Positions 1 to 8,641 of a stretch of 55,289 nt of DNA are shown here, piece by piece. A program made the translations under genes and the position numbers. The notes below the pieces were generated by a model. The model worked only from the letters and a program-made list of their open reading frames with translations, ran no database searches and was not told the origin of the DNA. Origin of the DNA: Acidobacteriota bacterium (GTDB lineage Bacteria > Acidobacteriota > Vicinamibacteria > Vicinamibacterales > JAHECP01); the NCBI GenBank assembly GCA_024641665.1, contig JAHECP010000007.1, forward strand, positions 21,847-77,135, in the 5' to 3' direction. Each line of letters opens with the position of its first letter. The stretch's first letter is position 1.

Positions 1-96
1 CCGACCGGCGACAAACGAGCACGTCCACCGTCTCCGCTCGACCTGTACGGCGTCGTCTGTACTCGCGCGCGACTTCGGTCGTGCGCCGTGCGGCGC

Positions 97-127
97 TTGA
101 CCTGTCTATCGCTGTAGGGTCGACACT
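97..127 (+). promoter_or_regulatory. Possible MerR-type promoter with long spacer
   Basis: TTGACC (97-102) is followed after 19 bp by GACACT (122-127). The spacer is bounded by an imperfect dyad, GACC at 99-102 and GGTC at 118-121. A 19-bp spacer holding a dyad is the classical MerR-regulated arrangement, which would suit autoregulation of the next gene. The -10 match is weak, so this is tentative. Confidence 0.35.
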
Positions 128-139
128 GGGAGCAGGTCC

Positions 140-673
140 ATGTTGACCGTGTCCGCGCTGGCGCGACGCTGCGGTGTGAGCCGCACCGCGGTGCTCTACT
201 ACGAATCGGCGGGCCTGCTGAGGGCCGCGCGCCGGACGGCGTCGAACTACCGCGTCTACGGCGAGCGCGAGCTGGAACGGCTGCGGCTGATCCGGGTGTA
301 CCGGGACACCGGCCTGTCGCTCGCCGACATCCGCGTGCTGCTCGATCGCTCCGGCACCCAGGCCTCCGCCGTGCTCCGGCGCCGGCTGGTGGAGATCGAC
401 GCCGAGATCGACCGCCTGCGCGGACATCAACGGGCTATCGCGCGCCTGCTTCCACGCGCCGGCGCGCTCGGGAGGCGAGACGTGATCACGAAGGACAAGT
501 GGGTGGAGATCATGCGCAAGGCAGGCTTCTCGCGGGACGACATGCACCGGTGGCACGCCGAGTTCGAGCGCTCCGCCCCCGCCGAGCACCAGGAGTTCCT
601 GGAGTTCCTGCACATCCCGGGGGACGAGATCGAGTCGATCCGCGACTTCAGCCGCAAGCCGTCGAAGGCCTGA
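140..673 (+). CDS. MerR family transcriptional regulator
   Basis: A 177-residue DNA-binding regulator. Residues 1-70 form the MerR winged helix-turn-helix, with the typical starts LTVSALARRCGVS, YYESAGLL and YRVYGERELERL. A helical dimerisation region follows at about 75-115. The last 55 residues are an acidic/aromatic tail (KDKWVEIMRKAGFSRDDMHRW) seen in MerR proteins whose effector domain is not the metal-binding cysteine type; no C-terminal cysteine ligands are present, so a metal sensor is unlikely. The start follows GGAGCAGG at 129-136. The next gene lies 48 bp downstream on the same strand and may be a target, but nothing shows that directly. Confidence 0.9.
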   Translation: MLTVSALARRCGVSRTAVLYYESAGLLRAARRTASNYRVYGERELERLRLIRVYRDTGLSLADIRVLLDRSGTQASAVLRRRLVEIDAEIDRLRGHQRAIARLLPRAGALGRRDVITKDKWVEIMRKAGFSRDDMHRWHAEFERSAPAEHQEFLEFLHIPGDEIESIRDFSRKPSKA

Positions 674-721
674 TCCGCGGGCCGGGCCGGACGTATCATG
701 GTGCCCCAAAGGAGGCCCCCC

Positions 722-2383
722 ATGACCCGTCCGGCCGCCAGGCTCCGTCTCCCGCTCGCCGCCCTCCTCGGTCTCGCTCTCGCGGCCTCGCTCGCGCCGC
801 TTCAGGCCCAGGCCCCCGCCGACTTCCCGTCCAAGGTCGACGCGATCTTCGCGTCCTGGGACTCGACCGCCACCCCGGGCTGTGCGGTGGGCGTCTCCGA
901 CGCCGGGCGGATCGTGCTCGAGCGGGCCTACGGGATGGCGGACCTCGAGCACCTGGTCGCGAACCGGCCCGACACGATCTTCGAGGCCGGGTCGGTCTCC
1001 AAGCAGTTCACGGCCGCGGCGGTGCTGCTTCTCGCCCAGGAGGGCCGCCTGTCGCTCGACGACGAGGCCCGCAAGTACGTGCCGGAGCTGCCGGACTACG
1101 GCACGCCGCTCACGATCCGCAACCTGCTGCAGCACACGAGCGGTCTGCGCGACTGGGGCAACATCGCAGGCATGGCGGGCTGGCCGCGGACGACGCGCGT
1201 GCACACCCACGCGCACGTGCTCGATATCGTGAGCCGGCAGCGCGCGCTCAACTTCGAGCCCGGCACCGACTGGTCCTACAGCAACACCGGCTACAACCTC
1301 GCGGCCATCATCGTGTCGCGCGTGGCGGGCGAGCCGTTCTCCGAGTTCACGCGCCGGCGCATCTTCGAGCCGCTCGGCATGACGCGCACCTCCTGGCGCG
1401 ACGACTACCAGCGCATCGTCCGCGACCGCGCGATCGCCTACTCGGGCCGGAACGGCCAGTTCGAGCAGGACATGCCGTTCGAGAACGTGTTCGGCAACGG
1501 CGGCCTGCTCACGACCGTGGGCGACCTGCTCCGCTGGAACACGAACTTCGCGACGGCGACGGTGGGCGGTCCGACCCTCGTGGCGCTCCAGCAGACGCCG
1601 GGAACGTTCAGGGACGGCCGCGGGTTCGACTACGCGTACGGGTTGTTCGTGCGTGAGTACCGCGGCCAGCGCGACATCGGCCACTCGGGGTCGACGGCCG
1701 GGTATCGGGCGCACCTCCTGCGCCTGCCCGATCTCGGCGTGTCGGTCAGCGTGCTCTGCAACGTCGCTAGCGGGAACGCGTCTCGATACGCGTACGACGT
1801 GGCCGGCGCCTACCTCGGCGACAGGCTGAAGCCCGTGGCGGAGCCGAAGGGCGTGGATCTGCCCGAGGCGGTCCTTCAGGCGAGGGCCGGGCTGTACCGC
1901 AGCCTGAAGACCGGGGAGCCGCTGCGCGTGACGTACGAGAAGGGCGCGCTGCGCATCGGAAGGACTCCCGCCGTCGCGACATCGGCCACGACCTTCCGCC
2001 AGAGCGGGGTCGAGATCACGTTCGACGGGGAGAGCACGACTCCATCGCCGCGCGTCCGTTTCGCCAACGCGAACGGGACGCACGAGGAGTTCGAGCGCGT
2101 CGCGCCCGCGACGCCGGACGCCGCGGCGCTCGCCGCCTACGCGGGCACGTACTCGAGCGACGAGGTCGAGGTGACGCTCACCGTGGCGGTCGAGAACGGC
2201 GACCTCGTCGTGAGGCGGCGCCCGGACACGAAGGAAGCGCTCACGCCGGTCTATGCCGACGCGTTCGAGTCCGAGATCGGATTCGTGCGGTTCCGGCGCG
2301 ACGCCAGCGGGGCGGTCACGGGCCTGAGCCTCGGCGACGGCCGCGCGTGGGACGTCCGGTTCGCGCGCGTGGGCGTGCGCTGA
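722..2383 (+). CDS. Exported serine hydrolase, beta-lactamase/class C PBP fold
   Basis: A 553-residue protein with a signal peptide (residues 1 to about 30, ending QAQA). The catalytic fold carries the three serine-hydrolase motifs: SVSK at 91-94 (nucleophile S91, K94), YSN at 186-188 and HSG at 321-323. About 200 extra C-terminal residues resemble the lipocalin-like/DUF3471 tails of AmpC-like esterases and D-aminopeptidases. The start at 722 is chosen because AAAGGAGG lies 6 bp before it (708-715); an in-frame ATG at 698 has no such site. A -10-like TATCAT at 694-699 would give a very short leader. Substrate unknown: esterase, peptidase or beta-lactamase are all possible. Confidence 0.88.
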   Translation: MTRPAARLRLPLAALLGLALAASLAPLQAQAPADFPSKVDAIFASWDSTATPGCAVGVSDAGRIVLERAYGMADLEHLVANRPDTIFEAGSVSKQFTAAAVLLLAQEGRLSLDDEARKYVPELPDYGTPLTIRNLLQHTSGLRDWGNIAGMAGWPRTTRVHTHAHVLDIVSRQRALNFEPGTDWSYSNTGYNLAAIIVSRVAGEPFSEFTRRRIFEPLGMTRTSWRDDYQRIVRDRAIAYSGRNGQFEQDMPFENVFGNGGLLTTVGDLLRWNTNFATATVGGPTLVALQQTPGTFRDGRGFDYAYGLFVREYRGQRDIGHSGSTAGYRAHLLRLPDLGVSVSVLCNVASGNASRYAYDVAGAYLGDRLKPVAEPKGVDLPEAVLQARAGLYRSLKTGEPLRVTYEKGALRIGRTPAVATSATTFRQSGVEITFDGESTTPSPRVRFANANGTHEEFERVAPATPDAAALAAYAGTYSSDEVEVTLTVAVENGDLVVRRRPDTKEALTPVYADAFESEIGFVRFRRDASGAVTGLSLGDGRAWDVRFARVGVR

Positions 2384-2426
2384 CCGCGTGGGGGGCCGGC
2401 TTCAGCCGGCCCGACAGCGGCGGCGC

Positions 2427-2432
2427 TATACT
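2427..2432 (+). promoter_or_regulatory. Putative -10 element for the microprotein gene
   Basis: TATACT, a five-of-six match to the sigma-70 -10 consensus, sits 59 bp before the ATG at 2486. No good -35 is visible. Confidence 0.35.
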
Positions 2433-2485
2433 GAAGGTACGGCGAGGCAGGTTCGGGTCGTCCCTCGGGCAACACAGGAGGGGCC

Positions 2486-2599
2486 ATGGCCATCTCGCGC
2501 CGCATGCCGGTGATCACGCTCGGCTGGCAGACCTGGTCCATCGTCGTCGTCGTGCTGACGGTCGCCCTGATCGCGGCGTTCTACGTCCTCCTGCAATGA
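2486..2599 (+). CDS. 37-residue single-span membrane microprotein
   Basis: Not a recognised family. The reading frame starts at ATG 2486 behind an excellent ribosome-binding site (ACAGGAGG, 2475-2482) and ends at TGA 2597-2599. The N-terminus is short and basic (MAISRRMP), followed by a polar/tryptophan patch (GWQTW) and one hydrophobic span of about 20 residues (IVVVVLTVALIAAFYVLL) ending LQ. This is a typical small inner-membrane protein. It has its own -10-like TATACT upstream and a strong hairpin 29 bp downstream, so it could be a monocistronic unit. It converges on the octaheme cytochrome gene; a functional link is only a guess. Confidence 0.6.
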   Translation: MAISRRMPVITLGWQTWSIVVVVLTVALIAAFYVLLQ

Positions 2600-2627
2600 C
2601 GGGTCGGCGGAGGGCGTGAACGACGGA

Positions 2628-2667
2628 GGCATCCGCCCGCCAGGAGCCGGGCCCGCGGGCGGGTGCC
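2628..2667. terminator. Strong hairpin between convergent genes
   Basis: A 13-bp stem (2628-2640 with 2655-2667, one G-T wobble) with a 14-nt GC-rich loop lies between the microprotein gene and the convergent cytochrome gene. There is no U-tract, so termination is inferred from stem strength and position. Confidence 0.6.
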
Positions 2668-2676
2668 CATCCGCCT

Positions 2677-3927
2677 TCATTCGCGCTGGTCCATCCGCTT
2701 GCGCCAGCGCATGTCCTCGGCCTGCTCCTTGATCTCGGCCAGGTCGCGCTTCATCTCGCTCCAGCCGTACCACAACGCGTAGTCCGGGCTCGCGTGGAAC
2801 GTGCCCTGGAACGTCCGCATGCGGTGCTCCAGGAACATGACGAACAACTTCTGCTCGACGGGCGTCGGCGCGTCGTGGAACGTCAGCAGGTCCGGGAACG
2901 CCGCCGCGTAGCTGGCCGGCTTCGCGAGCGTCCCGTCCTGGTAGAGCCCCGCGACGGTGCGGATGGCCTCGGCCATCAGGTGATCGGCGTCCTTGATCAT
3001 CGCGTCGCCCTTGGCGAGCTCGGCCTTCGCGAAGTTCACCGAGTGGCACTGGTTGCAGACCGTGATCATTTTGTCCCGCTCGGCCTGCCACGACTCCTGC
3101 GTCAGCCGCGCGAGGTCGGCCGCCTTCACGGCATCGAGGCGCGCCGTCGGGTTGCCCTGCGGATCGAGCACGCCGAGCCCCTGGAGGATCGTCGCACGGT
3201 CGGCCGCCCACTCCTTGTCGTCCGGCATCGGAAGCCGCACGGCGAGAAAGCCCCACGCCGTTCGCACCTCGTGGTTGCCACCCTGCATGTGGCAGGTCTG
3301 GCAGGTCGGGGCCGCCGCGGACGCCGGCAGCGTGCCCGTCTGCTTCAAGAGCGCCCGCACGCCGTGCTTGGACCCGGAGTACATCTCCCACTGCGGGTGG
3401 TCGAAGCCCATGTGGCAGGTCTGGCAGGCCTGCGGCTGGCGCGCCTCCTCGACCGAGAAGGTATGCCGCGTGTGGCAGGCGTCGCAGGATGCCACGCCGA
3501 AGCCCGACCCGTCCGCCCTGAGCTGCTTGATCTCGGCCTCGGTCTTGAGGCCGATCTTGTGGCAGCCGCCGCACCCTTTCTGGCCTTCGATGAGCGCCAT
3601 CGGCTGCCAGTGGATGGTGGGCATCGCGTTCATGACGGTCCAGGCGGCGGCGTGCTTGCCCTTCTTGAACTGCGTGACGCGCTCCTCGTGGCACGCCGCG
3701 CACGTGTCGGGCGTCGGGATCAGCGCCTTCGCGAAGTCGGTCGCAGTCGTGTGCGCGTCACCGTGGCAGACCGAGCACTCCACGCCGTTCTGGCTGTGCT
3801 TGCTGATCTGCCAGTCGCTGACGATGTTCGGGGTGACCTTCTTGTGGCACTCCACGCAGAGCTGCGCGGAGGCGGAGGCGGGAACGACGAACGTGATGAT
3901 GGCGGCCACGATGAGACGTCTCAGCAT
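2677..3927 (-). CDS. Octaheme c-type cytochrome, hydroxylamine oxidoreductase (HAO) family
   Basis: A 416-residue periplasmic protein with a signal peptide (residues 1-22) and eight CXXCH haem motifs, beginning at residues 24, 51, 76, 119, 148, 168, 209 and 291. The segment TCHMGFDHPQWEMYSGSKHG (170-189) is a hallmark of the HAO family, and the C-terminal PDYALWYGW (381-389) is also HAO-like. The family oxidises hydroxylamine or hydrazine or, in non-nitrifiers, reduces nitrite/hydroxylamine. Whether the tyrosine that cross-links the P460 haem is present cannot be settled by eye. The start at 3927 is preferred over 3948 because an AGGAGAGGAG site lies directly before it. No cytochrome maturation or quinone-reductase partner is nearby. 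Confidence 0.85.
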   Translation of the reverse strand: MLRRLIVAAIITFVVPASASAQLCVECHKKVTPNIVSDWQISKHSQNGVECSVCHGDAHTTATDFAKALIPTPDTCAACHEERVTQFKKGKHAAAWTVMNAMPTIHWQPMALIEGQKGCGGCHKIGLKTEAEIKQLRADGSGFGVASCDACHTRHTFSVEEARQPQACQTCHMGFDHPQWEMYSGSKHGVRALLKQTGTLPASAAAPTCQTCHMQGGNHEVRTAWGFLAVRLPMPDDKEWAADRATILQGLGVLDPQGNPTARLDAVKAADLARLTQESWQAERDKMITVCNQCHSVNFAKAELAKGDAMIKDADHLMAEAIRTVAGLYQDGTLAKPASYAAAFPDLLTFHDAPTPVEQKLFVMFLEHRMRTFQGTFHASPDYALWYGWSEMKRDLAEIKEQAEDMRWRKRMDQRE

Positions 3928-4032
3928 GCTCCTCTCCTGATGCGTCAACGGCCCACGGTCACGACGGTTGTCTCCTCGTTTCGTTCTGCCGCCTTCGGTC
4001 GCGAGCGGCGGGCGTATTTTGCGCGCGCCGCG

Positions 4033-4053
4033 GGACGGGCGTCAAGCCCGTCC
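4033..4053. terminator. Hairpin downstream of the RND pump gene
   Basis: A perfect 8-bp stem (GGACGGGC 4033-4040 with GCCCGTCC 4046-4053) with loop GTCAA lies 54 bp past the RND pump stop codon in the direction of transcription. There is no U-tract. Confidence 0.5.
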
Positions 4054-4106
4054 GCGGCGACCGATCGCGTCCCGGTTGAAGGGACCGGACCCTGGATCCG
4101 AGAGGG

Positions 4107-7100
4107 TCACGCGGGCTGCTGCGCAGGCGCGGGCGCCCGCCCCATCAGGCGACGCGCGATCCGCCCGGCGTCCTCGAACAGTGAGTACAACACCGGCACG
4201 TAGACCATCGTCAGGAACGTTGAGACCATCAGGCCGCCGATGGCGACGATGGCCAGGGGAGAGAGGCGTTCCAGCCCGATCGCCCACTCGGCGGCGATCG
4301 GGATCATGCCGACCGACGTGCCGACCGCGGTCATCAGGATCGGCCTGGTCCGCACGCGAACCGCGCCCACCAGGGCGTCGCGCGTCGACTCGCCGCGCGC
4401 GCGGGCGGCCTCGATGAAGTCGATGAGCAGGATCGAGTTCTTGACGACGATGCCGGCGAGCAGGATGAGGCCCATGAAGGCGGGCATGCAGCTGTGCTTG
4501 CCGGCGAGGAGCATGCTCCACGCGGCGCCGATGAGCGCGAGCGGGATCGCCGACATGATCGTCAGCGGGTGCAGCCACGATTTGAAGGCGGGCACGAGCG
4601 AGAAGTAGAGAAGCACGAGGCCGAGGGCGAGGGCCATGCCGAGCCGCGCGAACGAATCGTCCATCTGCTTGATCTCGCCCTCCTGGCTGATGTGGTAGCC
4701 CTGCGGCAGGTCGAGGCCGGCGTGCGCGGCGTCCACGTCCTCCTGCAGGTGGGAGATCGGGCGCTTGGCGCGGTACGCCTGGACGTCCAGCGTCCGCTCG
4801 AGGCCCTGCCGGGTGATCAGCGACGGCGCGGACCGGCGCTCGAACCGGCCCAGGGCGCTCAGCGGGACGATGCCGCGGGGCGTCGCCACCGGGTAGTCCC
4901 GAAGCTCGTCCGCCGTCCGGCGCCCGGCCGACGGCAGCTGCACCCACAACGGCAGCCCGTCCTCGTTGGGGACGCGGAACGTGGAGCTCGGCATGCCCCG
5001 CACCGCGCCCTGGAGCTGCATGGTGAGCGCCGCCGGCGAGATCCCATAGAGCGCGAACCGCGCCGGGTCGGCCGTGAATCCGGTTTCGAGATTGTCGAGC
5101 CTCCACGAGCGGCTGACCGAGGTGAGGCCGCGGACGCCGGTACGCAGCCGGCGCTCCACGTCGGCGCCGATCCGGTCGAGGACCGCCAGGTCCGGGCCCG
5201 AGATCATGATGTCCACCGGCGCGCGGATGGTGGACAGGGGCGTGGCGCCGAAGTCGAACACGTCCACCGACTTCAGGCCGGGCACGGCGCGGAATCGCGC
5301 ACGCAGATCCGTTTCGACGTCCCAGATCGACGCCTGGCGGTGGAACCGGTCGACCAGATGCACGGTGATCACGCCCTGCTGCGGCAGCCGGCCGCCGCCG
5401 AAGGAGATGACGGCCGGCTCGGAGCCGACGACCGAGGACACCGACGTCACGTCGGGGCGCGAACGGACGATCGCCTCGAGCTGCGACAGCACGGTCTCGG
5501 TCGCGGCGAGCGAGCTGTTCGCGTCGGCCTCGAACACGATCTTGACGATGCCCGAGTCCATCGGGGGCATCAGGTCGCGGCCGACGAGCGGCATCTGCCG
5601 CGCGGAGACCGCCAGGAGCACGAGGCCCACCACGACGACGAAGGCGCGGTGGCGCAGCGCGACGCCGGTCAGCCCGACGTACCCGTCCCGGATGGGCCCA
5701 ATCACCTTCCGGTCGAACAGGAACACGACGCGCTCGAACCGGCCGCGCCCCTGGCCGGCGGCCCGCCGGAGCAGGAGCGGCGCCAGCAGCGGGATGACCG
5801 TCACGGACACGACATACGAGGCCAGCAATGCGATCGACAGGGTGACGGCCAGCGGGCGCATCACCGTCTGCACGTAGCCGCCGATGAAGATGATCGGCAG
5901 GAGCACCATGACCGTGGCGTAGGTGCCGGAGAAGATCGCCAGCATCACTTCGTCGGTGCCGCCCACGACCGCCGCGCGAACGTCCTGTCCCTCCTCGTGG
6001 TAGTGCCGCTCGATGTTCTCCAGCACGACGATCGCATCGTCGAGCAGCATGCCGACGGCGACGATGATCGCGGTCAGCGTGACCATGTTGAACTCGTAGC
6101 CGGTGAGCCACATCGCCGCGAACGTCAGCAGGTACGTGAACGGGATCGAGACGGCGGCCAAGGCCATGCCGCGCCAGTCCGCGAGGAAGAGGAAGATGAC
6201 GAGCACGGTCATGATGATGGCGTCGCGCAACGCGTCGAGCATGTTGCCCACCGACTGCTCGATCAGCTCCTGCTGCGTGTCGGGAATCGAGAAGGCGATG
6301 CCCGGGTAGGTGCGCTCGAGCTCGGGCAGGACGCCGGCGACGTCGGCGATCGTGCGCAGGGCGTTGCCCGATGGCGCCCGCTGGAGGTTGATGGCGATGG
6401 CGGGCTGGCCGTCTCCGTGATAGGCGCTCTGCGGCTCCTGCTCGCCCGTGCGGACCGTGGCCACGTCCCGCAGGTACACGGCCCCGCCCGGCCGTTGCGC
6501 AACCGGGATGAGGCCGATATCGGCGAGGTCCTGGAACTGGCCCGTCCGCTTGATCAGGAACTGGCTGTCGGCCGCCACGAGCAGCCCCACCGGCTGGTTG
6601 GCGTTGAACGCCACGAGCGCCTGGCGGACGTCGAGCGGCGTCAGGCGGTAGCGCTCCAGCCGGTCGCGGTCGAGCTCGATGCGGATGATCGGCTGGTGGG
6701 CGCCGAACACCTCGGCGTTGGCGACCTCGGGCAGCTGGAGCAGGCGCTCCTTGACGGCGTTGTCCGCCAGCTCCCGGACCATGGCGAGATCCAGGGTCGA
6801 GCCCGGCTTCGGACGGAGCGCGAGCGTGACGATCGGAGGTGTCGCCGACGAGATCTTGAAGAGCATCGGCGGCCGCGCCGTCTCGGGCAGGAGCGCCCGG
6901 ATCTTCTCGAGGTGGTTGGCCACGTCGGTCGCGGCCGAGTCGAGACCCTTTGCGTACTCGAACTCGGCCAGGACCGTCGACACCTCGTCCTTGGTGGTCG
7001 ACGTGACCCGCAGGACCTGCTCGATCCCCGCCAGCTCCTTCTCGATGGGCCGGCTGACCTCCGCCTCGACGTCCTCGGACGGCGCGCCGGGCACGACGGT

Positions 7101-7244
7101 GACGACCGCGATCTGCGGCCGCTCGGAGTCGGGAAACAGGTTCACCGGCATCCGGCTATAGCCGACGAGCCCCACGACCGCCGCGAGGAGCACGAAGGAC
7201 GTGACGAGGTGCGGGCGTTTCAGATATCGCTCGACAAATGACAT
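4107..7244 (-). CDS. RND efflux pump inner-membrane subunit (AcrB/MexB-like)
   Basis: A 1045-residue proton-driven pump protein of the hydrophobe/amphiphile efflux type. It has the two-fold repeat of the family: TM1, a large periplasmic porter loop, TM2-6, then the same again. The intramembrane acidic pair of TM4 is visible in GMLLDDAIVVLENIERH (around residue 410). The C-terminal half repeats with GIVVKNSILLIDFIEAARARG. The start at 7244 (MSFVERYLKRPH) follows GGAGAGA; longer in-frame starts lack family similarity. It is the last gene of the TetR-TolC-adaptor-pump operon, separated from the adaptor by 251 bp that hold a hairpin and a palindromic repeat. The exported compound is unknown. Confidence 0.93.
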   Translation of the reverse strand: MSFVERYLKRPHLVTSFVLLAAVVGLVGYSRMPVNLFPDSERPQIAVVTVVPGAPSEDVEAEVSRPIEKELAGIEQVLRVTSTTKDEVSTVLAEFEYAKGLDSAATDVANHLEKIRALLPETARPPMLFKISSATPPIVTLALRPKPGSTLDLAMVRELADNAVKERLLQLPEVANAEVFGAHQPIIRIELDRDRLERYRLTPLDVRQALVAFNANQPVGLLVAADSQFLIKRTGQFQDLADIGLIPVAQRPGGAVYLRDVATVRTGEQEPQSAYHGDGQPAIAINLQRAPSGNALRTIADVAGVLPELERTYPGIAFSIPDTQQELIEQSVGNMLDALRDAIIMTVLVIFLFLADWRGMALAAVSIPFTYLLTFAAMWLTGYEFNMVTLTAIIVAVGMLLDDAIVVLENIERHYHEEGQDVRAAVVGGTDEVMLAIFSGTYATVMVLLPIIFIGGYVQTVMRPLAVTLSIALLASYVVSVTVIPLLAPLLLRRAAGQGRGRFERVVFLFDRKVIGPIRDGYVGLTGVALRHRAFVVVVGLVLLAVSARQMPLVGRDLMPPMDSGIVKIVFEADANSSLAATETVLSQLEAIVRSRPDVTSVSSVVGSEPAVISFGGGRLPQQGVITVHLVDRFHRQASIWDVETDLRARFRAVPGLKSVDVFDFGATPLSTIRAPVDIMISGPDLAVLDRIGADVERRLRTGVRGLTSVSRSWRLDNLETGFTADPARFALYGISPAALTMQLQGAVRGMPSSTFRVPNEDGLPLWVQLPSAGRRTADELRDYPVATPRGIVPLSALGRFERRSAPSLITRQGLERTLDVQAYRAKRPISHLQEDVDAAHAGLDLPQGYHISQEGEIKQMDDSFARLGMALALGLVLLYFSLVPAFKSWLHPLTIMSAIPLALIGAAWSMLLAGKHSCMPAFMGLILLAGIVVKNSILLIDFIEAARARGESTRDALVGAVRVRTRPILMTAVGTSVGMIPIAAEWAIGLERLSPLAIVAIGGLMVSTFLTMVYVPVLYSLFEDAGRIARRLMGRAPAPAQQPA

Positions 7245-7266
7245 GGCCTGTCTCTCCATCACTAGC

Positions 7267-7283
7267 GTGGGGCTCCGCCCCAC
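7267..7283. terminator. Short perfect hairpin between adaptor and pump genes
   Basis: GTGGGGC (7267-7273) and GCCCCAC (7277-7283) form a 7-bp stem with a 3-nt loop, 22 bp upstream of the pump start. It could attenuate transcription or stabilise RNA; no U-tract is seen. Confidence 0.4.
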
Positions 7284-7413
7284 ACCCCGGCTCGGTCGTC
7301 TCTTTGGATCGGCGGGGACCCCTGCACCCCGCCTGGCTCAGTCGTTACGTGGGACCCGACGCCCACTCCACTCCTTCGCCCGCGGACCCGTGTCGCCCCG
7401 CGCCGCTCCCTCG

Positions 7414-7454
7414 CCCTTCGGCGTGGCTCAGGGCGTCCCGAGCGGAGTCGAGGG
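7414..7454. repeat. Imperfect palindromic intergenic element
   Basis: The sequence between CCCTTCG (7414) and CGAGGG (7454) contains GGCTCAGGGCGTCCCGAGC and resembles dispersed imperfect palindromes (CTGAGCC...TCGAGGG type) common between genes in high-GC bacteria. Only one copy is seen in this window, so its repeat nature is inferred. Confidence 0.35.
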
Positions 7455-7495
7455 ACGCGGGCCGCGCCGTGCGCGGCCCAGCCTTGGACCCGAAC

Positions 7496-8641
7496 TCAAC
7501 GCGATGCAACCGCCTCGGCCACCTGCACCGGCGTGCCCTCGGCGAGCTGCATCAGGCGCGACGGACGACCGACGACGACGCGATCGCCGGCGTGGACGTC
7601 GCCCGACACGACGGCGTCGTCCGCGGAGCGCGCGGTCATCCGAACGGGCACGACGTGCGCCACGCCGGCGACGACTGTGAAGAGGACGGTGCCGCTCTCA
7701 CTCTCGAGCAGCGCGGCGACGGGAACGACCACGCCCTCCACGGCCGGGGACGGCACCTCCACCGGCACGGTCGATCCGGCCGCCAGGCCGAACCCCGACG
7801 GCGGCAGATCGGTCTCGAACGTGCCCAGGTGCGATCCGTCCATGGCCGGGAAGACGCGCGCGACCTGGATCTGCTGCGGGCCGGCCGGCGTCTCGAGACT
7901 GACGGGCCGGCCGACGGCGACCGCCGCGAGCGTCTCCGCGGCGACCTTCACCTGCACGCGGAGGCTGGTCGTCCGGACGAGGGTGAGGAGCGGCTTGCCC
8001 GGCGCCGCCAGATCGCCCGGATCGACGAACCGCGCCGACACGACGCCGTCGAACGGCGCCTGGATGGCCGTGTAGCCGAGACGGGTCTCGGCGGAGTCGG
8101 CGGCGCGGCGCGCCGCGGTGAGCTGCGCGCGGGCAGCTTCCAGCCTGGCCTTCGCCGCGGCGAGACTGGCCCCGGAGCGCTCCCATTCCTCGCGCGAGAT
8201 CGCGCGCGCGTCGACGAGCACCTGGTCGCGGCCGGTGGCATCGCGCTGGACCGCGTAGCCCGACTCGGCGGCCGCGACCCCTTCGGTGGCGGCGGCCACG
8301 GCGGCTTGCGACGCGCCGACCGCATCGTCGAGCTCCCGCGGGTCGAGCTCGATCAGGCGCTGGCCCTTGCGGACCGTGTCCCCTTCCCGGACGCGGACCG
8401 CGAGCACCTGCGAGAGGATGCGCGCGGCGAGCGGCGCCTCCTCGCCGGCGACGACCTCGCCGAGGAAGCGGCGGCCGTCGTGCACCTCGCCGTGGCGCGC
8501 CGTGGCGACCTCGACGACGACCGGGGCGGGCTGGATCGCCGGCGCGTCGTTCTTCTCGCGCACGCGGAGGGCGCGGACGGCCGCGAGCCCGACGGCCAGG
8601 AGCACGAGGACGACGACGGCACCGAGACGCCTGGCGTTCAT
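7496..8641 (-). CDS. RND efflux periplasmic adaptor (membrane fusion protein)
   Basis: A 381-residue HlyD/AcrA-type adaptor that bridges pump and outer-membrane channel. One N-terminal hydrophobic anchor (about residues 6-23) is followed by a barrel-sandwich half (LSQVLAVRVREGDTVRKGQ), an alanine-rich coiled-coil hairpin (about 95-185), the second half-motif (TAIQAPFDGVVSARFVDPGD), a beta-barrel and a membrane-proximal domain. The start at 8641 overlaps the stop codon of the TolC gene by four bases (ATGA), which implies translational coupling and rules out the longer in-frame extension. Confidence 0.92.
   Translation of the reverse strand: MNARRLGAVVVLVLLAVGLAAVRALRVREKNDAPAIQPAPVVVEVATARHGEVHDGRRFLGEVVAGEEAPLAARILSQVLAVRVREGDTVRKGQRLIELDPRELDDAVGASQAAVAAATEGVAAAESGYAVQRDATGRDQVLVDARAISREEWERSGASLAAAKARLEAARAQLTAARRAADSAETRLGYTAIQAPFDGVVSARFVDPGDLAAPGKPLLTLVRTTSLRVQVKVAAETLAAVAVGRPVSLETPAGPQQIQVARVFPAMDGSHLGTFETDLPPSGFGLAAGSTVPVEVPSPAVEGVVVPVAALLESESGTVLFTVVAGVAHVVPVRMTARSADDAVVSGDVHAGDRVVVGRPSRLMQLAEGTPVQVAEAVASR

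Noticed and set aside
4494-7241. A 915-residue open frame on the plus strand opposite the RND pump gene
   Set aside because: It is rich in Arg, Gly, Asp and His with no domain character, and mirrors the pump gene; long antisense frames are expected at this GC content.
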